Positions 5,838 to 14,890 of a DNA stretch of 27,600 nt are shown one piece after another. The notes below the pieces were generated by a model. It searched no databases. It was not told the DNA's origin and saw only the letters and a program-made list of their open reading frames with translations. Source of the stretch: JBBCJM01 sp037190175 (GTDB lineage Bacteria > Pseudomonadota > Alphaproteobacteria > Rhodobacterales > Rhodobacteraceae). The stretch spans positions 1 through 27,600 of the forward strand of contig JBBCJM010000217.1 of the NCBI GenBank assembly GCA_037190175.1. The letters are read 5' to 3'. A program made the translations under genes and the position numbers. Numbering within the stretch: position 1 is the first letter of the stretch; each line of letters begins with the position of its first letter.

Positions 5838-7360
5838 GGGTCTGGGTTCCGCTCGACACCGCCGCGGTGGCGCTGGGGGCCGAGGAGGTGGCCGCCGGGC
5901 TGCCCGCCGAGGCCGCCGCCCGGGGGGTCAGCCTGAACCTCATCCGCAACGGCAGCCGCGGGATGCACTGGCTGGAGCCGCTGGTGGAGGTGGAGATCGC
6001 AGGGGTCCGCCACGGCTTCGGCCCGCTGACCCCGGCCGATGTCCCTGCCCTGTTCGCCGACCCCTCGCGCCATCCGAAAGCCATCGGCCCGGTCGAGGAC
6101 CATCCCTGGCTCTCCGGCCAGACCCGGCTGACCTTCGCCCGCTGCGGGGTGACCGACCCGCTCTCGCTGCCGGACTACGAGGCGCATGGCGGCCTCAAGG
6201 GCCTGCGCCGGGCGCTCGGCCTTGACCCCATGCAGATCGTGCAGGAGGTCACCGACTCCGGCCTGCGCGGGCGGGGCGGCGCGGGCTTTCCCACCGGGAT
6301 CAAGTGGAAGACGGTGGCCGGCGCCCAGGCCGACCGCAAGTTCATCGTCTGCAACGCCGACGAGGGCGACAGCGCCACCTTCGCCGACCGGATGCTGATG
6401 GAGGGCGACCCCTTCTGCCTGATCGAGGGCATGGCCGTCGCCGGCCTCGCCTGCGGCGCCACCCGCGGCTTCGTCTATATCCGCTCGGAATACCCCGTCG
6501 CCATCCGGGTGATGCAGGCCGCCTTGCGCATCGCCCGGGCCGAGGGGCTGCTGGGCCTGTCGGTGCTGGGCTCCGGCCGGGTCTTCGACATCGAGGTGCG
6601 GGTGGGCGCGGGGGCCTATGTCTGCGGCGAGGAAACCTCGCTGCTGAATTCGCTGGAGGGCAAGCGCGGGATCGTGCGGGCCAAGCCGCCGCTGCCGGCG
6701 CTTCAGGGCCTGTTCGGCAAGCCCACGGTGGTGAACAACGTCATCTCGCTGGCCTCGGTGCCCTGGATCATGGCCAACGGCGCGGCAGCCTATCGCGACT
6801 TCGGCCTCGGCCGCTCGCGCGGCACCATCCCGTTGCAGATCGCCGGGAACGTGAAGCACGGGGGGCTCTACGAGACCGCCTTCGGCCTGACGCTGGGCCA
6901 GATCGTAGACGGGATCGCCGGCGGCACCGCCTCGGGCCGGCCGGTCAAGGCGGTGCAGGTGGGCGGGCCCCTGGGCGCCTATCACCCCCGTAGCCAGTTC
7001 GACACCCCCTTCGGCTATGAGGAATTCGCCGGCAAGGATGGCCTCATCGGCCATGCCGGGCTGACCGTGTTCGACGACACCGCCGACATGCTGGCCATGG
7101 CCCGCTTCGCGATGGAGTTCTGCGCCATCGAGAGCTGCGGCAAATGCACCCCCTGCCGCATCGGCGCGGTGCGGGGGGTGGAGACGGTGGACCGCATCGC
7201 GGCGGGCGATGCCGGGGCCATCCCCCTGCTCACCGATCTGTGCGCCACGATGAAGGCCGGCTCGCTTTGCGCGCTGGGCGGCTTCACCCCATATCCGGTA
7301 CTGTCTGCGCTGACCCATTTCCCCGACGACTTCGCCCGCCACCGGAGGGCCGCGGAATGA
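5834..7360 (+). CDS. fdsB: NAD-dependent formate dehydrogenase, beta subunit FdsB (diaphorase)
   Basis: FdsB is the NuoF-like flavoprotein that passes electrons to NAD+. It has 508 residues. The FMN-binding glycine-rich motif GRGGAGFPTGIKW is at 146-158, followed by CNADEGDSATFADR. The region VGAGAYVCGEETSLLNSLEG is at about 257-276. The [4Fe-4S] ligands are C435-x2-C438-x2-C441 (ESCGKCTPC) plus Cys479. The first 100 residues are a thioredoxin-like part without a cysteine cluster, as usual for FdsB. The start is the ATG at 5834 that overlaps the fdsG stop (ATGA). The frame is open further upstream, opposite the end of fdsG, but that part is only a shadow of fdsG. Confidence 0.97.
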   Translation: MRVWVPLDTAAVALGAEEVAAGLPAEAAARGVSLNLIRNGSRGMHWLEPLVEVEIAGVRHGFGPLTPADVPALFADPSRHPKAIGPVEDHPWLSGQTRLTFARCGVTDPLSLPDYEAHGGLKGLRRALGLDPMQIVQEVTDSGLRGRGGAGFPTGIKWKTVAGAQADRKFIVCNADEGDSATFADRMLMEGDPFCLIEGMAVAGLACGATRGFVYIRSEYPVAIRVMQAALRIARAEGLLGLSVLGSGRVFDIEVRVGAGAYVCGEETSLLNSLEGKRGIVRAKPPLPALQGLFGKPTVVNNVISLASVPWIMANGAAAYRDFGLGRSRGTIPLQIAGNVKHGGLYETAFGLTLGQIVDGIAGGTASGRPVKAVQVGGPLGAYHPRSQFDTPFGYEEFAGKDGLIGHAGLTVFDDTADMLAMARFAMEFCAIESCGKCTPCRIGAVRGVETVDRIAAGDAGAIPLLTDLCATMKAGSLCALGGFTPYPVLSALTHFPDDFARHRRAAE

Positions 7361-7436
7361 CGGCGGGACCGGAAAACCACAGGAATTTCGCCGGGATTCA
7401 TGCGATACTGGCGCAGGATGCCCGATGGAGGCTCGC

Positions 7437-10340
7437 ATGAAAGACTTCATCATCCCGCCGCTTTCCGACCGCGACATGGGCACGCCCGCCTCGCGGTCGA
7501 CGCAGATGGTCACGCTGACCATCGACGGCTTCGACGTGACCGTGCCCGAGGGCACCAGCATCATGCGCGCCGCCGCGGAACTGGGGATCAGCGTCCCGAA
7601 GCTCTGCGCCACCGACAGCGTGGAGGCCTTCGGCTCCTGCCGGCTCTGCCTGGTGGAGATCGAGGGGCGGGCGGGCACCCCGGCCTCCTGCACCACGCCG
7701 GTGGCGCCGGGGATCAGCGTCCACACCCAGACCGGCAAGCTGAAACAGCTGCGCAAGGGGGTGATGGAGCTCTACATCTCCGACCACCCGCTGGACTGCC
7801 TGACCTGCGCGGCCAACGGCGATTGCGAGCTGCAGGACATGGCGGGCGCGGTGGGCCTGCGCGAGGTGCGCTACGACAGCCCCGAAGTTAAGGATCCCGC
7901 AACACATTTTCGCGCGCGGAACACCGGGGGCGAGGCCAATCCGCAATGGCTGCCCAAGGACGAGAGCAACCCCTATTTCACCTACGACCCCTCGAAATGC
8001 ATCGTCTGTTCGCGCTGCGTGCGGGCCTGCGAGGAGGTGCAGGGCACCTTCGCGCTGACCATCGAGGGGCGGGGCTGGGACAGCCGGGTGTCCTTCGGGA
8101 TGACCGGCGACAGCGCGCTGACCTCCGACTGCGTGTCCTGCGGCGCCTGCGTGCAGGCCTGCCCCACCGCCACGCTGGTGGAGAAATCCATCATCGAGAT
8201 CGGCACGCCTGAGCGGTCGATCATCACCACCTGCGCCTATTGCGGCGTGGGCTGCCAGTTCAAGGCCGAGATGCGGGGGGAGGAACTGGTGCGGATGACC
8301 CCATACAAGCACGGCAAGGCCAACCGCGGGCATTCCTGCGTCAAGGGCCGCTTCGCCTGGGGCTATGCCCAGCACCAGGAGCGGATCCTGAACCCGATGA
8401 TCCGCGACACCATCGACGACCCGTGGCAGGAAGTCACCTGGGCCGAGGCGATGGAGTTCGCCGCCCGCCGGATGAACGCCATCATCGACCGCCACGGCCG
8501 CAACGCGGTGGGCGTGATCACCTCCAGCCGCTGCACCAACGAGGAAACCTATCTGGTGCAGAAGCTGACCCGGGCGGTGTTCCGCAACAACAACACCGAT
8601 ACCTGCGCCCGCGTCTGCCATTCGCCCACCGGCTACGGCCTCGGCCAGACCTACGGCACCTCGGCCGGCACGCAGGACTTCGACTCGGTCGAGCAGTGCG
8701 ACGTGGCGATGGTGATCGGCGCCAACCCCCATGCGGCGCATCCGGTCTTCGCCTCGCGGCTGAAGAAGCGGCTGCGGCAGGGGGCGAAGCTCATCGTGAT
8801 CGACCCGCGGCGCACCGAGACGGTGGAGGGCGCGCATTACCGCGCCGCGCATCACCTGGCGCTGCGGCCGGGCACCAACGTGGCCGTGGTCTCGGCGCTG
8901 GCCCATGTGATCGTGACCGAGGGGCTGGTGAACGAAGCTTTCGTACGCGAACGCTGCGACTGGGACGAGTTCCAGGACTATGCCGAGTTCATCGCCGACC
9001 CCCGGCATTCGCCGGAAGCGGTGGAGGCGGTGACCGGCGTGCCTGCCGCCGAACTGCGGGCGGCGGCGCGGCTCTATGCCACCGGCGGCAACGCGGCGAT
9101 CTATTACGGCCTCGGGGTGACCGAGCACTCGCAGGGCTCCACCACCGTGATCGGTATCGCCAACCTCGCCATGCTGACCGGCAACATCGGCCGGCCGGGC
9201 GTGGGGGTGAACCCGCTGCGGGGTCAGAACAACGTGCAGGGCTCCTGCGACATGGGCTCCTTCCCGCACGAACTGCCGGGCTACCGGCATGTGAAGAACG
9301 ATGAGGTGCGAGCGGTGTTCGAAAGGGTCTGGGGGGTGGAGATCGACCCCGAACCCGGCCTGCGCATCCCCAACATGCTGGATGCCGCGGTGGAGGGCAC
9401 GTTCAAGGGCCTCTACTGCCAGGGCGAGGACATCCTGCAATCCGACCCCGACACCCATCACGTCGCCGCCGGGCTGGCCGCGATGGACTGCGTGATCGTG
9501 CACGACCTGTTCCTGAACGAGACCGCGAACTACGCGCATGTGTTCTTCCCCGGGTCGTCCTTCCTGGAAAAGGACGGCACCTTCACCAACGCCGAGCGCC
9601 GCATCAACCGGGTGCGCAAGGTGATGGCACCGCGGAACGGCTATGCCGACTGGGAAGTGACCCAGATGTTCGCCAACGCGCTGGGCGCCGATTGGACCTA
9701 TACCCACCCCGGCCAGATCATGGACGAGATCGCCATGACCACGCCGAGTTTCGCAGGCGTGAGCTACGAGCGGCTGGAGGAACTGGGCTCGGTGCAATGG
9801 CCCTGCAACGAGAAGGCGCCGGAGGGCACGCCGCTGATGCATGTGGACGGCTTCGTGCGCGGCAAGGGCAAGTTCATCCGCACCGAATACGTGGCGACCG
9901 ACGAGCGCACCGGCCCGCGCTTCCCGCTCCTGCTCACCACCGGGCGGATCCTCAGCCAGTACAACGTGGGCGCCCAGACCCGGCGCACCGCGAACGTGGT
10001 CTGGCACGACGAGGACCTGCTGGAAATCCACCCCCACGACGCCGAGAACCGCGGCATCCGCGAGGGCGACTGGGTGCGGCTGGCCTCGCGGGCGGGCGAG
10101 ACCACGCTGCGCGCCCAGATCACCGACCGGGTGGCGCCGGGCGTGGTCTACACCACCTTCCACCACCCCGACACCCAGGCCAACGTCATCACCACCGACT
10201 TCTCGGACTGGGCCACCAACTGCCCGGAATACAAGGTGACCGCGGTTCAGGTCTCGCCCTCGAACGGGCCCAGCCAGTGGCAGCAGGACTATGCCGCGCA
10301 GGCGGCGCGGAGCCGCCGCATCCTGCGGGCAGCGGAGTGA
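7437..10340 (+). CDS. fdsA: NAD-dependent formate dehydrogenase, catalytic alpha subunit FdsA
   Basis: FdsA is the Mo/W-bis-MGD catalytic subunit. It has 967 residues. In order it carries a [2Fe-2S] NuoG-like domain (Cys57, 68, 71, 85), a His-ligated [4Fe-4S] site (H117, C121, C124, C130), two ferredoxin clusters (C188/191/194/198 and C232/235/238/242), the proximal cluster (C266, 269, 273, 301) and the molybdopterin domains. The metal-ligand cysteine is Cys394 with His395 (ARVCHSPTGYG), so this is not a selenoprotein. Of two in-frame ATGs, 7425 and 7437, I prefer 7437 because GGAGG at 7427-7431 lies 5 bases before it and overlaps the first ATG. The 76-base gap after fdsB is the only real gap within fdsG-fdsD. 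Confidence 0.97.
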   Translation: MKDFIIPPLSDRDMGTPASRSTQMVTLTIDGFDVTVPEGTSIMRAAAELGISVPKLCATDSVEAFGSCRLCLVEIEGRAGTPASCTTPVAPGISVHTQTGKLKQLRKGVMELYISDHPLDCLTCAANGDCELQDMAGAVGLREVRYDSPEVKDPATHFRARNTGGEANPQWLPKDESNPYFTYDPSKCIVCSRCVRACEEVQGTFALTIEGRGWDSRVSFGMTGDSALTSDCVSCGACVQACPTATLVEKSIIEIGTPERSIITTCAYCGVGCQFKAEMRGEELVRMTPYKHGKANRGHSCVKGRFAWGYAQHQERILNPMIRDTIDDPWQEVTWAEAMEFAARRMNAIIDRHGRNAVGVITSSRCTNEETYLVQKLTRAVFRNNNTDTCARVCHSPTGYGLGQTYGTSAGTQDFDSVEQCDVAMVIGANPHAAHPVFASRLKKRLRQGAKLIVIDPRRTETVEGAHYRAAHHLALRPGTNVAVVSALAHVIVTEGLVNEAFVRERCDWDEFQDYAEFIADPRHSPEAVEAVTGVPAAELRAAARLYATGGNAAIYYGLGVTEHSQGSTTVIGIANLAMLTGNIGRPGVGVNPLRGQNNVQGSCDMGSFPHELPGYRHVKNDEVRAVFERVWGVEIDPEPGLRIPNMLDAAVEGTFKGLYCQGEDILQSDPDTHHVAAGLAAMDCVIVHDLFLNETANYAHVFFPGSSFLEKDGTFTNAERRINRVRKVMAPRNGYADWEVTQMFANALGADWTYTHPGQIMDEIAMTTPSFAGVSYERLEELGSVQWPCNEKAPEGTPLMHVDGFVRGKGKFIRTEYVATDERTGPRFPLLLTTGRILSQYNVGAQTRRTANVVWHDEDLLEIHPHDAENRGIREGDWVRLASRAGETTLRAQITDRVAPGVVYTTFHHPDTQANVITTDFSDWATNCPEYKVTAVQVSPSNGPSQWQQDYAAQAARSRRILRAAE

Positions 10341-11197
10341 TGCAAGGCACCCGCCCGGTTCCCCGGCTGGCCTTCGGCGCGCGGACCCTTCCCGGCGAAC
10401 GGCTGCTGCCCGAGGAACGCGCGGTGGCGCTGAGCTTCAACGGCTCGACCCAGGCGGTGATGATGGCGACGCCTGCGGATCTGGTGGACTTCGCCCATGG
10501 TTTCGCGCTGACCGAGGGGATCGCCCGGCCGGAGGAGATCGAGGCGGTCGAGGTGGTGGAGGCCGAGCGCGGGATCGACGTGCAGACATGGCTGGTTCCG
10601 GGCGCGGCCGAGCGGCTGGCGGCCCGGCGGCGGGTGATGGCCGGGCCGGTGGGCTGCGGGCTCTGCGGCATCGACAGCATCGAGCAGGCGCTGCGCGAGT
10701 TGCCGCCCGTGGCGCCCTCGGCCTTCCGCATGACGCCTGCGCAGGTGATGGCCGCCGTCGCCGCCCTGCCCGCCCGCCAGCCGCTGCACGACGCCACCCG
10801 GGCGGCGCATTGCGCCGGGTTCTGGTGGCCCGCGGGGCTGGTGACGCGCGAGGACGTGGGCCGGCACAATGCGCTGGACAAGCTGGCGGGGTGGCTGGTG
10901 CGGGGGGCGGTGCGTGGAACCACGCACCCTACGGCCGGGGGGGCGGTGCGTGGGACCACGCACCCTACGGCGGCCATGGGGGCGGTGGTGCTGACCTCCC
11001 GCGTCTCGATCGACCTGGTGCAGAAGGTGGCGGCGATGGGGTCGGGCGTGCTGATCGCCGTCTCCTCGCCCACCGCCGACGCCGTGGCGCTGGCCGAGCG
11101 GCTGAACATCACCCTCATCGCCCAGGCCCGGCCCGACAGGTTCGAGGTCTTCTCCCATTCCGACCGGCTGATCGCGGAGACCCAGGATGTCGGCTGA
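10340..11197 (+). CDS. fdsC: Formate dehydrogenase maturation factor FdsC (FdhD family) with an inserted 24-residue repeat
   Basis: FdsC is the FdhD-type accessory protein that delivers sulfurated molybdenum cofactor to FdsA. It has 285 residues. The FdhD hallmarks are MAGPVGCGLCGIDS (the CxxC pair, here C-G-L-C), EDVGRHNALDKLAG and VVLTSRVSIDLVQKVAAMG. The ATG overlaps the fdsA stop (TGATG). Between LDKLAGWLVR and MGAVVLTSR sits a perfect-register 12-residue repeat, GAVRGTTHPTAG then GAVRGTTHPTAA, at residues 189-212. Other FdhD proteins have a short variable loop there, so the insertion probably leaves the fold intact. At the DNA level the repeat is palindromic (see 10904-10971). fdsD starts inside the last 11 bases. 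Confidence 0.95.
   Translation: MQGTRPVPRLAFGARTLPGERLLPEERAVALSFNGSTQAVMMATPADLVDFAHGFALTEGIARPEEIEAVEVVEAERGIDVQTWLVPGAAERLAARRRVMAGPVGCGLCGIDSIEQALRELPPVAPSAFRMTPAQVMAAVAALPARQPLHDATRAAHCAGFWWPAGLVTREDVGRHNALDKLAGWLVRGAVRGTTHPTAGGAVRGTTHPTAAMGAVVLTSRVSIDLVQKVAAMGSGVLIAVSSPTADAVALAERLNITLIAQARPDRFEVFSHSDRLIAETQDVG
10904..10971. repeat. Two tandem copies of a palindromic repeat inside fdsC
   Basis: Two units of 32 bases, at 10904-10935 and 10940-10971, repeat with a 36-base period, which is 12 codons and keeps the frame. Each contains GTGCGTGG-NN-CCACGCAC, a perfect 8-base-pair palindrome with a 2-base centre (AA in the first copy, GA in the second), followed by CCTACGGC. The copies differ at one base. 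I recall similar GTAGGGTGCGTGG-type palindromes as intergenic repeats in Rhodobacteraceae; here they sit in a coding sequence. Confidence 0.85.
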
Positions 11198-11411
11198 CAA
11201 GATCGCCCGCATGGCCAACCAGATCGCCGGCTTCATGGAAAGCCGGCCGCACGACCAGGGCGTGGCGGGCGTCGCCGGCCATATCAACGACTTCTGGGAC
11301 CCCCGGATGCGCCGCCAGCTTTTCGAGCTGATCGAGGCGGGCGGCCAGGGCCTGCGCCCGCTGGTGCTGGAAGCCGCCCCCCTGATCCGCCGCCCCGCCC
11401 CGGCGCCCTGA
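11187..11411 (+). CDS. fdsD: Formate dehydrogenase delta subunit FdsD
   Basis: FdsD is the small accessory protein of the FdsGBACD formate dehydrogenase, needed for active enzyme in other Rhodobacteraceae. It has 74 residues, rich in Arg and Pro at the C-terminus. The features are KIARMANQIAGFMES near the start and VAGHINDFWDPRMRRQL in the middle, both characteristic of the FdsD/NAD-linked FDH delta family. The ATG lies 11 bases inside the end of fdsC, so it is translationally coupled and is the last gene of the operon. There is no strong terminator hairpin in the next 120 bases. Confidence 0.93.
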   Translation: MSADKIARMANQIAGFMESRPHDQGVAGVAGHINDFWDPRMRRQLFELIEAGGQGLRPLVLEAAPLIRRPAPAP

Positions 11412-11533
11412 GGCCGCCCGGCCCCGCGCGAGGCCGTGATCGCCACCCCCTTGCCAGTTGACGCGACGTCCGGCTAAGTCAGCCGCGTGACAGTCCCGGC
11501 CGGGAGGGACCTGGAAGGGCGGAGCTGGACGCG

Positions 11534-12160
11534 ATGCTGAAGCGGATCACCCTGCTGCAACGCCGGGAGGATATGGAGCCCTCGGCCTTCGACGCCCGTT
11601 GGGCGGCGCATTCGGCGGTGGCGACCCGGGTGCCCGGGGTGCTGGGCTATGTGCAGCACCCCGTCCGCCGCGCGCTGATCGAGGGCGGGCACCGGCTGGA
11701 CGGGATCCTGGAGCTGTGGGTGGCCGATCTGGAGACCCTGATCGCCGCCTATGCCGATACCTCGCTGGCCGACCTGCGCGCCAGCGAGCAGGAGTTCCTG
11801 TCGGGCGTCACCCTGATGGCGGTGCACGAAAGCGGCACCCGCGCCGAGGGCGGGCTGGTGCGCTGGGTGATCTCGGACGATCCGCTGCCCGCCATGGCGG
11901 GCGCGCTGGCGCATCGGGTGGGGCTGGTCACCGGGCGCCCCGGCCTCGCCATGCAGCCGGTGCATCCCGCCGGCATCCTGCGGCTGCCGCCGGAGGCCGA
12001 AATTCCCGCGCCCCCCGGCCCCGGCCGCTTCAGCGTCTACGAGACCGAGGTGCGGGTGATCCGCCCGCTGACCCCGCCCGATCCCACCCTGCGCCGCCCC
12101 GCCGGCACGGCCCCGGCCCAGCGCCGCCCCTGGCCCGCCACGGTCTCGCCCCGCCGCTGA
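11534..12160 (+). CDS. EthD-domain protein (dimeric alpha/beta barrel fold)
   Basis: This 208-residue soluble protein opens like EthD-family proteins: MLKRITLLQRREDMEPSAF, then WAAHSAVATRVPGVLGYVQH, the His-containing helix and loop of the ferredoxin-like fold. The second half (from about residue 110) is not clearly EthD and ends in a proline- and arginine-rich tail. EthD proteins act in varied degradations or as small dimeric enzymes, and no substrate can be named here. The ATG at 11534 has GGAG about 10 bases upstream. It follows fdsD after 122 bases and precedes the phosphoesterase gene by only 16 bases, so those two are probably co-transcribed. Confidence 0.7.
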   Translation: MLKRITLLQRREDMEPSAFDARWAAHSAVATRVPGVLGYVQHPVRRALIEGGHRLDGILELWVADLETLIAAYADTSLADLRASEQEFLSGVTLMAVHESGTRAEGGLVRWVISDDPLPAMAGALAHRVGLVTGRPGLAMQPVHPAGILRLPPEAEIPAPPGPGRFSVYETEVRVIRPLTPPDPTLRRPAGTAPAQRRPWPATVSPRR

Positions 12161-12176
12161 GAGAGGGGGCGCCGCC

Positions 12177-12710
12177 ATGCCCGGGCATGTCCAGTTCTTC
12201 GCCGCCGTGCCGCCGGCCGGGGTGGTGGAGCGGATCGCCGCCGCCTGGGCCGCGGTGGGCACCCCGGACTTCTTCCGCCGGTCCGTGCTGCACCTGACGC
12301 TGCTGCCGCTGGCCGGCGACGGCGCCCCGCCGCCCGCCGATCTGGCCGAGCGGGCGGATTGGGGATTGCGCCAGCTCATGGCCACGCCCTTCACCCTGGT
12401 GCTGGACCGGCTGGCGACCTTTCACGGCAGGCCGGACAGCGGCCGCAGGCCCATCGTCCTCTACCCCGACAAGGGGGTGGAGCCGGCCCGCGCGCTCGCC
12501 GCCCAGATCCGCGATGCCGCCACCCGCGGCGGGGTCGGCGCGGTGCGGCGGCGGCTCGACCCGCATGTGACGCTGGCCTATGGCGAGGGCTTCGCGGGCG
12601 AACGCCCGCTGGCCGATCCCATCGCGTGGCGGATCGACGAGGTGGTGCTGATCGACAGCCTGCAGGGACAGACCCGGCACGACATCCTGGGGCGGTGGAA
12701 GCTCGGATAA
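12177..12710 (+). CDS. thpR: 2H phosphoesterase (RNA 2',3'-cyclic phosphodiesterase/2'-5' RNA ligase family, ThpR-like)
   Basis: This 177-residue enzyme belongs to the 2H phosphoesterase superfamily, which hydrolyses 2',3'-cyclic phosphates on RNA or forms 2'-5' linkages in vitro. The two catalytic H-x-T-x motifs are at 39-42 (HLTL) and 130-133 (HVTL), the first in a strand LHLTLLPL, the second in DPHVTLAYG. The N-terminus VQFFAAVPP is a common opening (F-x-A-x-x-P). It is cytoplasmic. It sits 16 bases after the EthD gene. The family is clear, but the physiological RNA substrate of this family is not well defined, so the symbol is by family resemblance. Confidence 0.88.
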   Translation: MPGHVQFFAAVPPAGVVERIAAAWAAVGTPDFFRRSVLHLTLLPLAGDGAPPPADLAERADWGLRQLMATPFTLVLDRLATFHGRPDSGRRPIVLYPDKGVEPARALAAQIRDAATRGGVGAVRRRLDPHVTLAYGEGFAGERPLADPIAWRIDEVVLIDSLQGQTRHDILGRWKLG

Positions 12711-12818
12711 TCAACTCGTTACGTGGCGAACCTCATCCATTCCCTGAGCTTTCGCGCCCCCTTGCCTTCGCCGCATCCCCGCCGCACCCTGCGCCGAAAG
12801 CCACCCCGGGGAGCGATC

Positions 12819-14231
12819 ATGCAGAACACCCAACCGATCTGGGATCATGTCGAGCGCCATCGCGACGACCTGACCGGGCTTGTCGACCGGGTGTGGGAGA
12901 CGCCCGAGACGCTCTACACCGAGCACCGCTCCTGCGCCGAACACACCGCGATGCTGCGGGCCAAGGGGTTCCGCGTCACCGAAAACCTCGCCGGCATCCC
13001 CACCGCGGTGCTGGGCGAGGCGGGCGCGGGCGGGCCGGTGATCGCCATCCTGGGCGAATACGACGCCCTGCCCGGCCTCAGCCAGGTCGCCGGCATCGCC
13101 GAGCCGCGGCCGGTGGAGCCCGGCGGCAACGGCCACGGCTGCGGCCACAACCTGCTGGGTGCGGCCTCCTTGCTCGCCGCCTGTGCGCTGAAGGACTGGC
13201 TGGAGGAGACCGGCACCCCCGGAAGGGTGCGCTATTACGGCTGCCCGGCCGAGGAAGGCGGCGCGGCCAAGACCTTCATGGTCCGCGACGGCGCCTTTGC
13301 CGATGTGGACGCGGCCATCACCTGGCACCCGGACGGGATGACCCGGGTGGACGACCCGCTCAGCCTCGCCAACACGCGGATGGACTTCACCTTCCACGGC
13401 CGCGCCTCGCACGCCGCGGCCTCGCCCCACCTGGGCCGCTCGGCGCTGGACGCGGTGGAGCTGATGTCGGTGGGCGTGAACTACCTGCGCGAGCACATGG
13501 TGCAGGACGCCCGCATCCACTATGCCTATCTCGACCCCGGTGGTGCTGCCCCCAACGTGGTGCAGGCGCGAGCCAAGGTGCGCTATTCGATCCGCGCCCT
13601 GCAACTGGCCGAGATGCTGGCGCTGGTGGAGCGGGTGAAGAACGTGGCCCGCGGCGCGGCACTGATGACCGGCACGCAGGTCGAGATGGCGGTGTTCTCG
13701 GCCGTTTCCAACAACCTGGTGAACGAGGCGATGGACCGCGCCATGCACCGCGCGCTGGAGGAACTGGGGCCGGTGCCCTTCGACGCGGCCGACCGGGCGT
13801 ATGCCCGCGCGATCCAGGCCACGCTCTCGGCCGACGACATCGCCGCGCCTTACCGGGGCGTGGCGATGGAGCCGCGGCAGACCCCGCTCTGCGACTGGAT
13901 CGTGCCCTTGCGGCCGGGGGGCGAGATCATGATCGGCTCGACCGACGTGGCCGACGTGACCTGGGCGGTGCCCACCACCGAGGTGCTGGTCGCCACCCAT
14001 GCCATCGGCACCCCGGCGCACAGCTGGCAGATCACCGCGCAGGGCAAGTCGCCCGCCGCGCACAAGGGGATGACCCACGCCGCCCGCGCCATGGCCCGCT
14101 GCGGCCAGATGCTGCTGGAGGATGCGGGGCTCTTGGCGCAGGCGAAGGCGGAACATGCGGCGCGGCTGGCGAAGACGCCCTATGCCTGCCCCCTGCCCGC
14201 CGACCTGAGGCCGCCGGTGCCTAGTTCATGA
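12819..14231 (+). CDS. M20D-family amidohydrolase, AbgB-like
   Basis: This 470-residue metallo-amidohydrolase is most like AbgB, subunit B of p-aminobenzoyl-glutamate hydrolase. It carries GEYDALPG (79-86), the metal-site motif GNGHGCGHN (103-111; Cys108 and His110 are the expected ligands), CPAEEGG (142-148) with a catalytic Glu, and WHPDG around His170. GSTDVADVTWAVPTT near residues 370-384 is typical of the AbgB group. The ATG at 12819 has GGGGAG 5 bases upstream and starts the well-conserved part; the frame is open earlier, but that part is low quality. The substrate is likely an N-acyl or aminobenzoyl amino acid. The last 11 bases overlap the convergent tspO. Confidence 0.9.
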   Translation: MQNTQPIWDHVERHRDDLTGLVDRVWETPETLYTEHRSCAEHTAMLRAKGFRVTENLAGIPTAVLGEAGAGGPVIAILGEYDALPGLSQVAGIAEPRPVEPGGNGHGCGHNLLGAASLLAACALKDWLEETGTPGRVRYYGCPAEEGGAAKTFMVRDGAFADVDAAITWHPDGMTRVDDPLSLANTRMDFTFHGRASHAAASPHLGRSALDAVELMSVGVNYLREHMVQDARIHYAYLDPGGAAPNVVQARAKVRYSIRALQLAEMLALVERVKNVARGAALMTGTQVEMAVFSAVSNNLVNEAMDRAMHRALEELGPVPFDAADRAYARAIQATLSADDIAAPYRGVAMEPRQTPLCDWIVPLRPGGEIMIGSTDVADVTWAVPTTEVLVATHAIGTPAHSWQITAQGKSPAAHKGMTHAARAMARCGQMLLEDAGLLAQAKAEHAARLAKTPYACPLPADLRPPVPSS

Positions 14232-14676
14232 GCAGGATCCCTGCGTTCAGATAGGTCGCGAAGAGCAGCCAGGCGAGATAGGGCAGGAACAGCACCGCCG
14301 AGACCGTATCTCCCCGCCGCCAGACCACCGCGGCGAAGACCCCGGCGGCGCCGATCAGCAAGAGCAGCACCACCAGCGCGAAGCCCGGGCTGCGCAGGCC
14401 GAAGAAGGAGGGCGTCCAGAGCAGGTTCAGCCCCATCTGGATGAGCCAGATCTGCAGGGGCGGCTCGCGGGGGTCGGCAAGGGCCTGCCGCGCCCCGGCC
14501 ATGCCGATCAGCACGTAGAGCCCGGTCCAGACCGGGGCGAAGACCCAGTTGGGCGGATGCAGGGGCGGCTTGGCCAGCGTATCGAACCACCCCCCGGGCG
14601 GAAAGGCCGCCCCCATCAGCCAGCCGGCGGCGACCACGGCGGCGATGAAGAAAAGATGGGTGGCCAGAGACTTCAT
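14221..14676 (-). CDS. tspO: TspO/MBR family membrane protein
   Basis: This is a 151-residue, five-helix membrane protein of the TspO/peripheral benzodiazepine receptor family, which binds tetrapyrroles; in Rhodobacter sphaeroides TspO modulates photosynthesis-gene expression in response to oxygen. Typical elements are WFDTLAKPPLHPPNWVFAPVWTGLY, the segment IQMGLNLLWTPSFFGLRSPGF and PYLAWLLFATYLN. The ATG at 14676 matches the family's normal length and is the first residue before the first membrane helix. No clear ribosome site is visible, and the open frame continues 57 codons upstream without family features. It ends in an 11-base convergent overlap with the M20 gene. Confidence 0.9.
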   Translation of the reverse strand: MKSLATHLFFIAAVVAAGWLMGAAFPPGGWFDTLAKPPLHPPNWVFAPVWTGLYVLIGMAGARQALADPREPPLQIWLIQMGLNLLWTPSFFGLRSPGFALVVLLLLIGAAGVFAAVVWRRGDTVSAVLFLPYLAWLLFATYLNAGILLMN

Positions 14677-14890
14677 GCGGCGCCAACGCCCGCGACAGGG
14701 CACAGGTTCCGCCGCAGTTGGGACGGGATGGGAAACCTGCGCACCGATAGAGCCCACCGGCGGATTCCCCCCAAGGCCGGCGCCTCTTTCGAACCGATGC
14801 TGCACCATCGACAGCGACCCCGACTCCTTGGTTCGCCCGCTGGGCAAGGCCGGCCGCAGCCTCCGGCGTGGGGCAAGCTGTACCGCGCGG

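Noticed and set aside
7398..10166. A 900-codon open frame on the minus strand, opposite fdsA.
   Set aside because: It is the antisense shadow of fdsA, which is full length with all cofactor ligands; the shadow has no domain signature.
10904..10971. A CRISPR-like array.
   Set aside because: There are only two units, separated by 4 bases with no spacers, and the unit is a palindrome inside a coding gene.
14677..14890. A tRNA gene suggested by GGTTCGAAAG on the minus strand.
   Set aside because: The T-arm does not pair and no acceptor or anticodon arm can be built around it.
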